In this document: positions 1-9,419 of the stretch, piece by piece
Position numbering within the stretch: the stretch's first letter is position 1
How the letters are laid out: the number at the start of each line of letters is the position of its first letter
Assembly: GCA_027489095.1 (NCBI GenBank)
Contig: JAIYAL010000197.1
Location: 1 to 64,000 of the forward strand
Reading direction: 5' to 3'
Source: Erythrobacteraceae bacterium
GTDB taxonomy: Bacteria; Pseudomonadota; Alphaproteobacteria; Sphingomonadales; Sphingomonadaceae
DNA length: 64,000 nucleotides
The notes under the pieces: model-generated
Databases searched by the model: none
Told to the model about the DNA's origin: nothing
Seen by the model: only the letters and a program-made list of their open reading frames with translations
Position numbers and translations under genes: made by a program

Positions 1-66
1 ATTGGACCCTCGGCCCTGACCGAAACCATGATTATGCTCAATAAGCATTTCGCCAATGCTGCCTAA
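1..66 (+). CDS. 3' end of an unidentified gene (partial)
   Basis: Frame 1 is open from the first base and ends in TAA, giving 21 residues ending in MLNKHFANAA. The piece is too short to assign to a family. It is followed by about 150 bases without coding signal that lead to the ribosome binding site of the PHP gene. The call rests only on the open frame running in from the window edge. Confidence 0.4.
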   Translation: MGPSALTETMIMLNKHFANAA

Positions 67-220
67 TCCCCCAACTGGGTGACGCCGCGCGGCCGTGCCC
101 CATGTTTGCAACAGAGCCCGCCAGCGCTCGGAAACTCGGTGCGGATGATGATCAACGTCTATTCTCAGTCTCGATATTATCCAGGCGCAGCGCTTTTCAA
201 CATTCTCATTGGGAGGTCTT

Positions 221-1549
221 ATGACCAAGCGTAAATACATCAACACAATGATTTCGTCTTTTGCGATGCTCGTAAGCAGTATGCTTGTGGCCAGCGAAGC
301 TTCCGCCGAGTTCGTGGCGCAGTCGGACGATCGCCCGCCGTCGCCCTCGCGGCTGATCTTCCCTGATACCCAGGAGGGCTATCATGTCCTCGCCGGCGAT
401 CTGCACCTTCATACGGTCTTTTCCGACGGCTCCGCATGGCCCACGCTGCGCCTGGCGGAAGCGGCCCATGATGGGCTCAAATTCGTGTCCTTCACAGAGC
501 ACGACATCATCACGCCGAAAATCCGCGACACCGGAACCAACAAAAACCGCAGCTATGAAATCGGGCGCGCTTTCATCGATTCCGGCATGCTCGGACTGAA
601 GGGTATGAGGCTCTCCCTCGGGGCTGAGATCACGCGTGGCATCGGGCACTTCAACTGCCATTTTCTCAAGGATGCCAATGCGCTGAACCCAGCCAAGATC
701 CACTACAGCACGTTCAAGCAGACCGGCACACAGCTTCAGGTGGACTGGAACCGAACCGGTCCGGTGGAAAAGGACCTGGAGGCGCGGTTCCGTGAAGCGA
801 AGCGCCAAGGTGGCATCTGTCAGTGGAATCATCCCACCATCCCATCTTCCATCCCCGGAGATGCCGTGGTGACACCGTTTCTCGAGCGGATGTTCAAGGA
901 GGGCCTGTTGTCAGGCATCGAGGTCGCGCAGAGCGACTTCATCCACCCTGCGGCCATGGACGTGGCTCTGAAATACAATCTCTACATCGCTGCGACGACC
1001 GACGCCCATCTCGGAACGACCATGGAGCAGGAAGCGGCCGGAATGGACCACCGCGTGACGACGTTGTTCCTGACGCGAGGCGACGATGAAAGCGCCTTCA
1101 AGGATGCCCTGGAAAAGCGTCGCACTGTCGGCCTGTTTCGAGACACCTTCTTCGGCACCAAGGAGAACGTCGGGGCCGTGATCAATTCGGTCTTGAAAAT
1201 GTCTTTCACCAAGTACTCGCCTTCGGAGATGCTGATCGGCAACATGGGTGAGATGGAGATCAAGAATTCCGGGCCGATCGACATCGAGCTGGAGATTCTC
1301 CAGCCTGGGTTTCGTCTGCTGAACTACCCGCGCTTCGTTAAGGTAGCGCATGGATCGAAGATCACCTTGAAGGCGCTGCAGATCGATGGGCCGAATTTCA
1401 AGGGTATCAAAGTTCGCGTGATCAATTCGCTCGTGACGTCGCACGATCAGCTGGAGTTTTTCCTTCAAGCGCAGCCGTTCGATCTGAACGCCATTACCGG
1501 CAAAGGTACGCTGGGCGGAATTCCCGCCGATCTCGACGGTTGGATGTAA
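221..1549 (+). CDS. Exported PHP-domain metal-dependent phosphoesterase
   Basis: A 442-residue protein. An N-terminal signal peptide is visible (basic MTKRK, a hydrophobic stretch at about 10-24, then a small-residue ASA site near 29), so it probably acts in the periplasm. The PHP metal-binding signature GDLHLHTVFSDG at 59-70 places it in the polymerase-and-histidinol-phosphatase fold, whose members hydrolyse phosphoesters with a cluster of metal ions. An EHD at about 92-94 and later His/Asp motifs fit. The start is the ATG with GGGAGG seven bases upstream; an in-frame TTG at 209 lies before that site and would spoil the signal peptide. The substrate is unknown. The exported phosphodiesterase that follows suggests phosphoester scavenging. 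Confidence 0.8.
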   Translation: MTKRKYINTMISSFAMLVSSMLVASEASAEFVAQSDDRPPSPSRLIFPDTQEGYHVLAGDLHLHTVFSDGSAWPTLRLAEAAHDGLKFVSFTEHDIITPKIRDTGTNKNRSYEIGRAFIDSGMLGLKGMRLSLGAEITRGIGHFNCHFLKDANALNPAKIHYSTFKQTGTQLQVDWNRTGPVEKDLEARFREAKRQGGICQWNHPTIPSSIPGDAVVTPFLERMFKEGLLSGIEVAQSDFIHPAAMDVALKYNLYIAATTDAHLGTTMEQEAAGMDHRVTTLFLTRGDDESAFKDALEKRRTVGLFRDTFFGTKENVGAVINSVLKMSFTKYSPSEMLIGNMGEMEIKNSGPIDIELEILQPGFRLLNYPRFVKVAHGSKITLKALQIDGPNFKGIKVRVINSLVTSHDQLEFFLQAQPFDLNAITGKGTLGGIPADLDGWM

Positions 1550-1563
1550 AGAATAGTGACGAC

Positions 1564-1600
1564 GGGGCGGCCATGGAGGGCTTTCTCCATGGCCGTCCCC
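1564..1600 (+). terminator. Hairpin between the PHP and GDPD genes
   Basis: An 11-bp perfect stem, CGGCCATGGAG against CTCCATGGCCG, extends by GGGG/CCCC across a one-base bulge around a six-base loop (GGCTTT). It lies just after the PHP stop codon. There is no T-run, so intrinsic termination is uncertain; it may instead stabilise the mRNA 3' end. Confidence 0.5.
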
Positions 1601-1749
1601 AGTTCACCCGAGCGCACGACTTCAGTCGCCCATGGGCCGGTAGGGTTCGAGCAGTCCCAGGCGATTCAGGCATTTATGAGTACGACCTAGACGCGTCTCC
1701 GACATGGTCCCTCCCGAGCTATAACCCACCTGCCGTAGGACTTTTGCTC

Positions 1750-2691
1750 ATGAACAAGATGATGTTCCAGTTCGCAGCCCTCGCCATAGCGGCTACGTCG
1801 ACAACGACGGCCATGGCCACCCCGACCTCCGCCGGGATATCGAAAGCCGCCAGTGGCAGGCTGCCCGCGTTCCTGGCTTGCCTGCAGAAGCAAAAGACCG
1901 CGATCGTCGTCGCGCACAGGGGCGGTCCCTTGGCCGAGCACCCGGAAAACGCAATCGTCACCTTCGACTATACGACGTCGCTTGCCCCGGTCTTCCTCGA
2001 AGTCGACGTGCAGCAGACGGTCGATGACGTCCTGTTCCTCGAGCACGATGGCGTGCTGGAGAGGACGACGACGGGTACGGGGGCGATCAGCGACAAGTTC
2101 TCGATTGAAGTCGAAATGGTCAAGCAGCGCGATCCGTTCGCCACTCCGACGGGCTACACGCCGCCTCGCCTTGCCGATGCCCTCGCCTGGTCGAAGGGGC
2201 GCGCGATCCTGATCCTGGACATCAAGCCGCGGACGGATGCGGCTTTGGTGGCGAAGGAAGTGAAGGCGGCGGGCTTGCAAGCGAGCGTGATCACCAATGT
2301 CTACACGATCAAGCAGGCCCTCGCGGTTCGTGCCGTCCTGCCCGACGCCGTGCTGGCGATGGCGATCGGGACGCAGGATGCCTTCGACCAGGCCAAGGCG
2401 GCCGGATTGGTGGGTCCGCAGATCATTGCCTTCACCCCGCTGGGCAAGACGGGAAATCCGATCGCCCGCGACCTGAAGGCGCTGGGCGCGACATCGATCA
2501 CCGGCTCCTTCTTCGGTCCGGAGACGGCGGACGCGAAGTATCGCACCATCAAGGATGCCCCGCTCTATCAGAACCTGCTGGCATCGGGCGCGGAACTGAT
2601 CCTGTCCAATCGCCCCTTGGATGCCGTGAACGCGCTGAGCGCCGATCCTGCGTATTGGGACAAGCTTAAGGCGTGCGGCGTCGGCGACTGA
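1750..2691 (+). CDS. Exported glycerophosphodiester phosphodiesterase family protein
   Basis: A 313-residue protein. The GDPD signature is clear: AHRGG at 55-59 (catalytic His56), PEN at 65-67, the metal ligands FLEVD at 82-86, and the second catalytic His in EHDG at 98-101. The family cleaves glycerophosphodiesters to glycerol-3-phosphate and an alcohol. The N-terminus is a signal peptide (hydrophobic 5-20, then TAMA). The start was chosen because AGGA lies nine bases upstream and the signal peptide begins there; the frame is open 70 codons further upstream, but those residues look non-coding. It shares strand and export with the PHP gene. The substrate may be atypical because the family includes non-lipid phosphodiesterases. 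Confidence 0.8.
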   Translation: MNKMMFQFAALAIAATSTTTAMATPTSAGISKAASGRLPAFLACLQKQKTAIVVAHRGGPLAEHPENAIVTFDYTTSLAPVFLEVDVQQTVDDVLFLEHDGVLERTTTGTGAISDKFSIEVEMVKQRDPFATPTGYTPPRLADALAWSKGRAILILDIKPRTDAALVAKEVKAAGLQASVITNVYTIKQALAVRAVLPDAVLAMAIGTQDAFDQAKAAGLVGPQIIAFTPLGKTGNPIARDLKALGATSITGSFFGPETADAKYRTIKDAPLYQNLLASGAELILSNRPLDAVNALSADPAYWDKLKACGVGD

Positions 2692-3023
2692 ACATGGCGG
2701 GCCTCCGGCGGGGTTGAATCGGTCGCAGTGGCAGAGCGGATGAAGTGATGGACGCCCGTTCTGCCTTGACGACTCCTGATCTGGAACCAGCGTTCCGCAC
2801 TTCAAGACCTCTTTGCAATCAATAGCTTACGACTCGATCCTTGGCGGCGACCTTTGGTCAGTGCGCGGCCAGCCGGCGTTTTACAACTCGTGACCGTCTT
2901 GTTTATCCAAACGACGTCACGGGCATTTCACAGACCGTTCCTATGGCGCGCGGACATATCGTAGCGCGCCGATCTCGATGGGTCTTCCATGATCGATGGC
3001 CGCTCATGGAGGTGAATCGAAAA
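2692..3023 (+). other. Intergenic region upstream of the ECF sigma gene
   Basis: No convincing gene is present. The sigma frame is open back to 2841, but its upstream residues lack sigma-factor similarity. The strong ribosome binding site GGAGGTG at 3008-3014 marks the true start. The promoter of the sigma gene should lie here, but no consensus could be picked with confidence. Confidence 0.5.
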
Positions 3024-3563
3024 ATGGACGACGCAGCGCTGACGTCCCGTTACGCGAGCGAATTGGCGGAAGCCGTGAGCCTTCGCCCACAGCTCCTGCG
3101 TTTCGTCCATTCGGAGCTTCGCGTGCGCTTCGATGCGGAGGACATCGTCCAGGAGACTTATGTCCGGCTGTATAATTATCAGACCACGCGGCAAGTCGCG
3201 AATGTGCCGGCATTCTGCTTCGCGACCGCCCGTAACCTGATCCGCGACCATTTTCAGCGCATCCGAAAGTCGAGCCTGGAAGAGACCTTGCCCGAGGCGC
3301 TTGCCTGTCCGATGCCGCTCATCGATGAGGTGCTGGACTATCGCGAACGAGTCGAAGTGCTCGTGCGTGCGCTGCGGTCGATGCCGCAACTCAGGCGCGA
3401 GATTTTCCTCCGCAATCGGCTGGATGGGCATCAGGTATCCGTGATCGCATCGGAGCTCGCCATGACTCGGTCGGCCGTGGACAAGCACGTCGGCAGGGCC
3501 CTTGCCGACCTTCGTCATGCCCTGGCAAAGCGAGGCCTATGGATTGGGGGCGCTGGACAATGA
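3024..3563 (+). CDS. ECF-type RNA polymerase sigma factor (FecI-like)
   Basis: A 179-residue protein, normal size for an ECF sigma factor. Region 2 is recognisable by DAEDIVQETYVRLY and an FATARNLIRDHFQR stretch. Region 4 is the C-terminal helix-turn-helix MPQLRREIFLRNRLDG then IASELAMTRSAVDKHVGRAL. The downstream gene overlaps its stop by ATGA and is FecR-like, so this is a FecI/FecR-type cell-surface signalling pair, which in the family normally controls a TonB-dependent receptor. No such receptor follows because a transposon interrupts fecR. The sigma factor may therefore lack its normal partner. Confidence 0.85.
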   Translation: MDDAALTSRYASELAEAVSLRPQLLRFVHSELRVRFDAEDIVQETYVRLYNYQTTRQVANVPAFCFATARNLIRDHFQRIRKSSLEETLPEALACPMPLIDEVLDYRERVEVLVRALRSMPQLRREIFLRNRLDGHQVSVIASELAMTRSAVDKHVGRALADLRHALAKRGLWIGGAGQ

Positions 3564-3874
3564 TCAAGAGGACGGAAGAGGCCAAGAGCGGGAACCCTGC
3601 CGGCATGCCGGACGATCCGGCGCTGCGGGAGGCTCTCAATGCGGTTTCGGGCATGGGCCGCCTGTCCACTCAGGATATCCGCACCATGCGCGCGGCAAAG
3701 CAGCGGGCGTGCGCCGCGGCAGCGCTGCTGGTACTCAGCGTCGGTGGCTGGCATTATCTGCGACCCGTCTTTGCGCAGCCCGAGAGCATGGAATATGCGA
3801 CGAAGCGCGGGGAGAGGCGGGAAGTCCGGCTCGAAGATGGATCGGTGCTGCAATTGAACGGGGGCAGCCAGATC
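3560..3874 (+). pseudogene. FecR-like anti-sigma regulator, truncated by a transposon
   Basis: The 5' part of a fecR gene, overlapping the sigma stop by ATGA. It encodes a cytoplasmic N-terminus, one membrane segment (about residues 52-68, ACAAAALLVLSVGGW), and the beginning of the periplasmic FecR domain, ending in REVRLEDGSVLQLNGGSQI. The frame then enters the left repeat of the Tn3-family element and stops inside it at 3946. A normal FecR is roughly three times longer. The sequence after the right transposon end does not resume a FecR domain, so the 3' part is missing from the window. Confidence 0.8.
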
Positions 3875-3919
3875 GGCCCAGTCGGCCCGAAGCTGCGATT
3901 TTGGTCATCTTGGAGAACA
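3875..3919 (+). repeat. Left terminal inverted repeat of Tn3-family transposon 1
   Basis: The outer 30 bases (3875-3904) are the exact reverse complement of 7949-7978. The inner 15 bases match at 12 positions. It supplies the last residues of the truncated fecR frame. Confidence 0.9.
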
Positions 3920-3996
3920 CGTCGGGAACGGGCTGGTTGTTGTTGACGATCGCCCATGCGAGGAACGACGTTCCGCTCCGATAAGGGAGCGGCGTT

Positions 3997-6906
3997 ATGA
4001 GCCTTGGCGTTTCGAGTGGGGATCTGATCGGCTCCTGGAGCCTGAGTTTTTCGGACATCGCGTTCGTGACCGGCAAAGCGGAGACGGCACGACTGGGATT
4101 GGCGGTTCAGCTTAGATTTTTCGCCGGGCATGGCTTCTTTGTGCCGGATCATGCGTCGATACCCTCCGACGGTGTCTTGTATCTGGCGGAGCAACTTGGT
4201 CTCGATGCCAAATCCGTGAACCACTATGATTTTTCCGGGCGCACCGCCCGCCGGCATTGCGCGGAGATTTTGCGGCATCTCGGGTTCCGCCGTATGACGC
4301 AGACGGATCGCAGGGCGTTGTCGAGGTGGATTTCCGACGATCTTTGTGCGGGCGGGCAGCCGATCAATGCCATGCTCGAGCATGTTTTCCTGTGGTGCCG
4401 CGACCGCCGTATCTATGGGCCGTCGCGCAAGGAGCTGGAACGCCTCGTCCGTTCGCAACGACACCTCTATCTGGAGGCCCTGTTGGCCCGAGTCCGCGAT
4501 CGGCTTGCGCCGGATGCGGTCGCCTTGCTGGAAGCCTCGCTCGCCGATCCCGATGGCCCGACCGGCTTCAACACGATGAAGGGGGATGCAGGTCAGGCGA
4601 CGCTCGAAAACATTCTTGGCGTGACCGCCAAACTCGCCTTTATCCAACGGCTTGCTCTTCCCCGAGATTTCCTATCGGTCACGGGCAAGGCATGGGTCGA
4701 TCAGATCGTTCGCCGGGTTGCCGGCGAGAAAGCCTCGGAGATGCGCCGGCATGTACCGGCGCGCCAGCTCGGGCTCTATGCCGTTTATCTGATGGCGCGG
4801 GAAGCTCAGCTTACGGATGCGATGGTCGACCTGCTGATCGAGACGGTCCATAAGATCGGATCGCGCTCGAAACGCAAGGTGGTGGGCGATATCGCGAAAG
4901 ACATCGAGCGGGTCTATGGCAAGGAGCGACTCCTGGTCGAGATTGCCAGCGCTTCGATCGACGATCCATCCGGGCGCATCTGCGATGTCATTTTCCCAAT
5001 CGCCGGCAAGGACAAACTGGCGGCGATCATCAAGGAAAGCCAGGCAAAGGGCGCCTTGGATCGGCGGATCTACAAGGTGATGCGGAGGTCATGGGCCAAT
5101 CATTATCGCCGTATGCTGCCAAGCCTGCTTTCGGCACTGGAGTTCCGGTCGAACAACGCCGTGTGGCGTCCGGTGCTGGCGGCCCTGGACTGGATCAGAA
5201 GCAAAGTGGATGATGGATGCCGCTACGTGCCGCCGCACGCAGTGCCGGTCGACGAGGTCATTCCGGCGAGATGGCGCAGTTCCGTCATTGATGAAGAGGG
5301 GCGCGTAAACCGGATCAGTTATGAGCTTTGTGTCCTCGCGCAACTGCGCGATCGCATCCGTTCTAAGGAAATCTGGGTTGTCGGGGCGGACCGATACCGC
5401 AATCCCGATGACGATCTTCCCAAGGACTTCGATGCGCGGCGAGAAGCATATTACACAGGATTGAACCTGACGGCGGATGCGCGTGCATTTTCAAGCGCCA
5501 TCCGGGAAGAGCTTGCTCAGGAACTGTTGCTCCTCAATGCCAATATTCCCCGGAACGACAAGGTTCGGCTGCTGTGGCGCGGCGAGAACCGTATATCTCT
5601 CACCCCGTTCAAACCCTTGCCCGAACCCAGGGGTCTCGCCTCGATCAAGACCGAGATCGGCCAACGCTGGCCGATGACCGGGCTGCTCGACGTACTGAAG
5701 GAGGCTGCCCTTGATACGGGACTTCTCGAAGCGTTCGAAACATCGGCCTCGCGTGTTGCACTGCCGAAAACCGCGCTGGATCAACGTCTCCTGCTATGCC
5801 TCTACGGCCTGGGAACGAATGCCGGGCTCAAGCGGATCGCCGGCGCCACCCCCGATGTCAGCTATGAAGAGCTGCTGCATGTCCATCGCCGCTTCGTTCA
5901 TGCCGCGGCGCTCAAGGAGGCGTGTGCCAGGGTTGCGAATGCGACCCTGGCAATCCGCAATGCTGCAGTCTGGGGGGACGCCGGCACGGCCTGTGCGTCA
6001 GATTCCACAAAGTTCGGAGCCTGGGATCGCAACCTGATGACGGAATGGCATGCGCGTTATGGTGGACGGGGCGTCATGATCTACTGGCATGTCGAACGAC
6101 GCGCGACATGCGTCTATTCCCAGCTCAAGCGCTGCTCTTCCTCCGAGGTCGCCTCCATGATCGAGGGCGTGCTGCGCCATTGCACCGACATGGAAATCCA
6201 GCGACAATATGTTGATAGTCATGGCCAAAGCGCGGTTGGCTTTGCATTTTGCCGGCTTCTCGGATTTGAGCTTGCACCCCGCCTGAAAGCGATCGCTCGC
6301 CAGAAGCTGGCTCTTCCCGATGTCGGCATGCGAACGCGGCTTCCCCACTTGCAGCCGATCCTCTCCAGTCCGATCAACTGGGATGAGATCGAGCAGCAAT
6401 ATGACGAGATGGTCAAATATGCAGCCGCGATGCAGACAAAAACCGCCGACCCGGAGGCGATCCTGCGCCGGTTTAGCCGCTCCGAGGTGATGCACCCGAC
6501 CTACAAGGCGTTGAGTGAGCTGGGCCGCGCGGTCAAGACGATCTTCCTGTGCCGGTATCTGCGCGAGGAGTCCTTCCGCCGCGAAATTCATGAAGGCCTG
6601 AATGTCGTTGAAAACTGGAACAGTGCCAATGGGTTCGTTTTCTTCGGCAAGGGCGGCGAGATCGCCACTAACCGCATCGATGAGCAGCAGCTCTCGGTCC
6701 TGGCGCTACATTTGCTGCAAGCGTCGCTTGTCTATGTGAACACCCGAATGCTTCAGAGCGTGCTGGTGGAACCGAAATGGACGGGCCGGATGACGCCGGA
6801 TGATTATCGCGGCCTCACACCGCTGATTTACAGCCACGTCAATCCTTATGGCCGCTTCGACCTCGATCTGAATAGCCGGATCGATTTTGGGCGGCTTGCT
6901 GCCTGA
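3997..6906 (+). CDS. tnpA: Tn3-family transposase
   Basis: A 969-residue protein, the usual length for a Tn3-family TnpA (DDE transposase, replicative transposition). The catalytic triad is visible: Asp669 in CASDSTKFG, Asp740 in YVDSHGQS, and Glu872 in VVENWNS, followed by the conserved tail [19 protein letters not shown]. The N-terminal half carries the DNA-binding region found in family members. The start ATG has AGGGAG nine bases upstream. It lies just inside the left terminal repeat and is followed by the res-like region and tnpR in the same orientation. The protein appears intact and may be active. Confidence 0.95.
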   Translation: MSLGVSSGDLIGSWSLSFSDIAFVTGKAETARLGLAVQLRFFAGHGFFVPDHASIPSDGVLYLAEQLGLDAKSVNHYDFSGRTARRHCAEILRHLGFRRMTQTDRRALSRWISDDLCAGGQPINAMLEHVFLWCRDRRIYGPSRKELERLVRSQRHLYLEALLARVRDRLAPDAVALLEASLADPDGPTGFNTMKGDAGQATLENILGVTAKLAFIQRLALPRDFLSVTGKAWVDQIVRRVAGEKASEMRRHVPARQLGLYAVYLMAREAQLTDAMVDLLIETVHKIGSRSKRKVVGDIAKDIERVYGKERLLVEIASASIDDPSGRICDVIFPIAGKDKLAAIIKESQAKGALDRRIYKVMRRSWANHYRRMLPSLLSALEFRSNNAVWRPVLAALDWIRSKVDDGCRYVPPHAVPVDEVIPARWRSSVIDEEGRVNRISYELCVLAQLRDRIRSKEIWVVGADRYRNPDDDLPKDFDARREAYYTGLNLTADARAFSSAIREELAQELLLLNANIPRNDKVRLLWRGENRISLTPFKPLPEPRGLASIKTEIGQRWPMTGLLDVLKEAALDTGLLEAFETSASRVALPKTALDQRLLLCLYGLGTNAGLKRIAGATPDVSYEELLHVHRRFVHAAALKEACARVANATLAIRNAAVWGDAGTACASDSTKFGAWDRNLMTEWHARYGGRGVMIYWHVERRATCVYSQLKRCSSSEVASMIEGVLRHCTDMEIQRQYVDSHGQSAVGFAFCRLLGFELAPRLKAIARQKLALPDVGMRTRLPHLQPILSSPINWDEIEQQYDEMVKYAAAMQTKTADPEAILRRFSRSEVMHPTYKALSELGRAVKTIFLCRYLREESFRREIHEGLNVVENWNSANGFVFFGKGGEIATNRIDEQQLSVLALHLLQASLVYVNTRMLQSVLVEPKWTGRMTPDDYRGLTPLIYSHVNPYGRFDLDLNSRIDFGRLAA

Positions 6907-6960
6907 CCGGGGCCTTTCCGCTCGCACCATTTGGGTGCACCCGAACGTGACGATCGGAAG

Positions 6961-6979
6961 TGACATATACGACATGTCA
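6961..6979. promoter_or_regulatory. Inverted repeat in the res-like region of transposon 1
   Basis: TGACATATACGACATGTCA is a dyad (TGACAT/ATGTCA arms) in the 142-base gap between tnpA and tnpR. Further TGAC/GTCA-containing half-sites follow (CGTCACCAATG at about 6994 and AATGTGACGG at 7031-7040). Serine resolvases bind dyad subsites in such gaps, so this is probably a res subsite and tnpR operator. Confidence 0.55.
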
Positions 6980-7048
6980 CAAAAGGGTGGTTCCGTCACC
7001 AATGTTACTGTACGAGGGCAAAGCCACCCTAATGTGACGGATTTGCCC

Positions 7049-7915
7049 ATGACCCGCGTCGGCTACGCCCGCGTCAGCACCATCGACCAGGATCTCGACA
7101 TCCAGGTTGCCCGGTTGAAGGCAGCGGGCTGTGAAATCCTCCGCTCCGAAACAGGCTCGGGCGCATCGCGCACTGGACGCACGGAGCTTGAGACGATCAT
7201 GCAGTTCCTGCGCGCCGATGACGAACTCGTCGTCCTGCGTCTCGATCGGCTCGGTCGCTCCACACGCGATGTTCTCAATCTGGTTCATGAACTCGACCAG
7301 AAGGGAGCCTCATTGCGGGTGCTTGAGCCGGAGGTGACGACGGCCGGAAGCATGGGGCGGATGGTGATCACCATTCTGGGCATGGTCGCGGACATGGAAC
7401 TGACGTTCATCAAGGACCGGCAGCGCGCCGGGATCGAGGCGGCGCGCGCCGAAGGCGTCTACAAAGGCCGGAAGAAAAACATCGATGACGATGAAATCCG
7501 ACGCCGGATCACCGCCGGCGCGAGCAAGGCCAGCGTCGCGCGCGACCTCAAGATCTCAAGAATGACCGTCTATCGGGCGCTTGACGTCATTCCTTCAAGG
7601 ATCGGGCTGCCGGAAAAGCCGCCTTCTGTCACCATCGCCCTGCATCTGACCATCGAGAACTTCAACAAGCATGGTCGTGGCAGAAAGCCCGCTCGCGAGC
7701 GCATTGAGGCGATGCTGGAGCGGGATTACCAGATGCAAAAGACCGGGAACTGCGATTACACGCTGACCGTCGCCTATGATCAGGGTGCCGATGGCGTCAG
7801 CCTCGATGATGAGATCGCATCTCTCCAGACAGAGATGTTCAACATCGCAGAGAGCTACAGGTGCTCGATCGAGACCGATGTTTACGAGATTGGAGGACAA
7901 GAGCGAGCCTGGTAG
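7049..7915 (+). CDS. tnpR: Serine resolvase with a C-terminal extension
   Basis: A 288-residue protein beginning MTRVGYARVSTIDQD, with the nucleophile Ser10. The catalytic core includes DELVVLRLDRLGRS and GRMVITILGMVADMELTFIKDRQ. A helix-turn-helix follows (ASKASVARDLKISRMTVYRAL). About 95 extra residues continue past the normal end of a resolvase (around residue 190), rich in charged residues and of unknown function. The frame is open back to 6887, but the resolvase similarity and typical start support this ATG. It would resolve transposition cointegrates at the upstream dyads. Confidence 0.85.
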   Translation: MTRVGYARVSTIDQDLDIQVARLKAAGCEILRSETGSGASRTGRTELETIMQFLRADDELVVLRLDRLGRSTRDVLNLVHELDQKGASLRVLEPEVTTAGSMGRMVITILGMVADMELTFIKDRQRAGIEAARAEGVYKGRKKNIDDDEIRRRITAGASKASVARDLKISRMTVYRALDVIPSRIGLPEKPPSVTIALHLTIENFNKHGRGRKPARERIEAMLERDYQMQKTGNCDYTLTVAYDQGADGVSLDDEIASLQTEMFNIAESYRCSIETDVYEIGGQERAW

Positions 7916-7933
7916 ATCGCCATGTTCAATCTT

Positions 7934-7978
7934 TGTTCTTCAACATGGCCAAAATCGCAGCTTCGGGCCGACTGGGCC
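7934..7978 (-). repeat. Right terminal inverted repeat of Tn3-family transposon 1
   Basis: The reverse complement matches the left end perfectly over the outer 30 bases and 42 of 45 overall. It begins 19 bases after the resolvase stop codon. Confidence 0.9.
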
Positions 7979-8232
7979 AGATTGGAACAGGCAAGCAGCC
8001 AATCATTGATATCGCGATAAATTGGCCGTGTGGCTTGAGAGGCCATCTCTGATTTTTCAGGCTCACTCGACCTGCGATGATCACTGCACGACATCAATAC
8101 CGGCATCACAAGCCAGAAAAGCAGACACGTTCTGGACAAGCGCCCAGCGTTGTAAGATCCGAACTGACCCGTTTTGTCTGGCATAATGCGCTTGAAGCCG
8201 TCCGCCATTTTACCGTTTCCACTCACCCTCGG

Positions 8233-8661
8233 TTATGCTCCAGGTTCAGGCAAACGCCTGTCAGAGCCACCGATCCCGTGCTGGCGTCGATAGCTTCTCA
8301 TAGAGATGACCTCGCCAGGTTCTGTGCCGCGCAAAAAGATCGCCCTCCGGCCTGCAAACTCCACCCAGTCGCACGGGAGCGTCAAGCGACGACCATCGAG
8401 AATGCAGCCGTCCCGCCAGATGGATGGGCGACCGTTTTCCCTCTCCATCATGACCATGCCCTTCTTGGTCATTTCCCAGACCAGCACCGGCAGGAAGGAT
8501 CCGTCCATGACCCCGATGCAAAACAGATGATCGTCGCGCCAAGCACCGCAGCCAAGGTACTTGCCATTATCGGCCATGAAGGCCGGCCAACCGCCGAGAT
8601 AGCGCTCTCTGATGGCATCGATGCGCAGCACAAAGCTGAAGCAGCCTACTTCTATGGCCAT
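8233..8661 (-). CDS. Hypothetical protein
   Basis: A 142-residue protein of unrecognised family. It is rich in aromatic and hydrophobic segments (SFVLRIDAIRERYLGGWPAF, FCIGVMDGSFLPVLVW) and looks like a soluble, folded alpha/beta protein with no signal peptide or membrane segment. The start was taken as the ATG with GGAG seven bases upstream; an in-frame TTG lies two codons earlier. The opposite strand has a longer open frame (8077-9030), but its composition is low-complexity and shadow-like. The next gene upstream is on the same strand about 170 bases away. Confidence 0.55.
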   Translation of the reverse strand: MAIEVGCFSFVLRIDAIRERYLGGWPAFMADNGKYLGCGAWRDDHLFCIGVMDGSFLPVLVWEMTKKGMVMMERENGRPSIWRDGCILDGRRLTLPCDWVEFAGRRAIFLRGTEPGEVISMRSYRRQHGIGGSDRRLPEPGA

Positions 8662-8828
8662 TATCAATCTCCAATAATGCAGTTAGACACGCTGAGCCAT
8701 TGCCCGCAGGGCGGACGAAACTCAGGCGCGGGTTGCGCAAGAACCTTGGGAGCCTTTGGAGCCCCGGCACCTCGCGATTGCCGTTGGGCCACGTGTGACG
8801 ATTGCTATATCTTCGTCCTGCCGACGCC

Positions 8829-9158
8829 TCAGTGCTCCTGTCTGCCAAGTTCAATGCCCCGGCGGAGCGCTGCGAGCGTTATGCGCATGCTCATCTGGGT
8901 ATCGCATTTTCCCAAACGCGCTGCTTTCGCTGCATTCGCCATGCCCATCGCTTCCTGGCAGCGGGCAATGACTTCGCGTGCTTCATCCAGCAGAGGATCG
9001 GGTGGCGGCGGCTCATGCTCCTCAATATAACGGGCAAAAGCGTTGATTATAGAAGATCCGCCAACCGTTTCTTGTGTCTGGCGCTCTTGGTGGCTCAGGC
9101 CACACATCTCAAACGCTCGCTTTATTGCCCACAAGGCGGGAGATTTCGATATAATCAT
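8829..9158 (-). CDS. Hypothetical protein
   Basis: A 109-residue, helix-rich, charged protein with no recognised domain. A proline run (EEHEPPPPDPLLDE) sits in the middle and repeated Arg/Ala-rich helices at the end. It is on the same strand as the 142-residue gene that follows, and the two may be cotranscribed. The function is unknown; the composition is plausible for a small regulatory or structural protein. Confidence 0.5.
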   Translation of the reverse strand: MIISKSPALWAIKRAFEMCGLSHQERQTQETVGGSSIINAFARYIEEHEPPPPDPLLDEAREVIARCQEAMGMANAAKAARLGKCDTQMSMRITLAALRRGIELGRQEH

Positions 9159-9206
9159 GAAAAACCTTAATGTTATGCTATTCTATTTCTTTAACTAGAA
9201 GTTGTT

Positions 9207-9419
9207 GTGCCGTTCCTGGAGCAGCATTCCACCATCGGCGCTGGGGACGACCCGCTTTATCTGGCTGTTCTGGGATTGCTTGCGGAAGCCTTCCCCCGTC
9301 AGGCCAAGGAATTGGAGCAACGGATTGACTTCGGTGCACTTCTGCACTGGCGTCATACGCTTCCGCTTGCGTTCGAATTCTTCCCGCATGAACATCACCT
9401 GCCTGGTTCTGCCGCTTAA
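9207..9419 (+). CDS. Small hypothetical protein or gene fragment
   Basis: A 70-residue frame beginning with GTG. It has a protein-like composition (LYLAVLGLLAEAFPRQAKELEQRIDFGALLHWRH), unlike its overlapping frames, which are Arg/Pro/Ser rich. There is no clear ribosome binding site and no recognisable family. It may be a remnant of a longer gene, since the preceding bases are AT-rich and non-coding. Confidence 0.35.
   Translation: MPFLEQHSTIGAGDDPLYLAVLGLLAEAFPRQAKELEQRIDFGALLHWRHTLPLAFEFFPHEHHLPGSAA

Larger units (their letters stand above)
3875..7978. mobile_element. Tn3-family transposon 1 (no cargo)
   Basis: A 4104-bp element bounded by inverted repeats starting GGCCCAGTCGGCCCG. The outer 30 bp of the two ends are identical, and the match continues to about 45 bp with a few differences. 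It contains only a transposase and a serine resolvase with an intervening res-like region. Insertion destroyed fecR. The flanks are AGATC on the left and AGATT on the right: only four of five bases agree, and fecR does not continue on the right. A simple insertion is therefore not demonstrated; a later adjacent deletion or recombination is likely. Confidence 0.9.

Noticed and set aside
8077-9030. Long plus-strand frame (317 codons) over two minus-strand genes
   Set aside because: The translation is low-complexity with no folded segments, while both minus-strand frames look like real proteins and the first has a good ribosome binding site.
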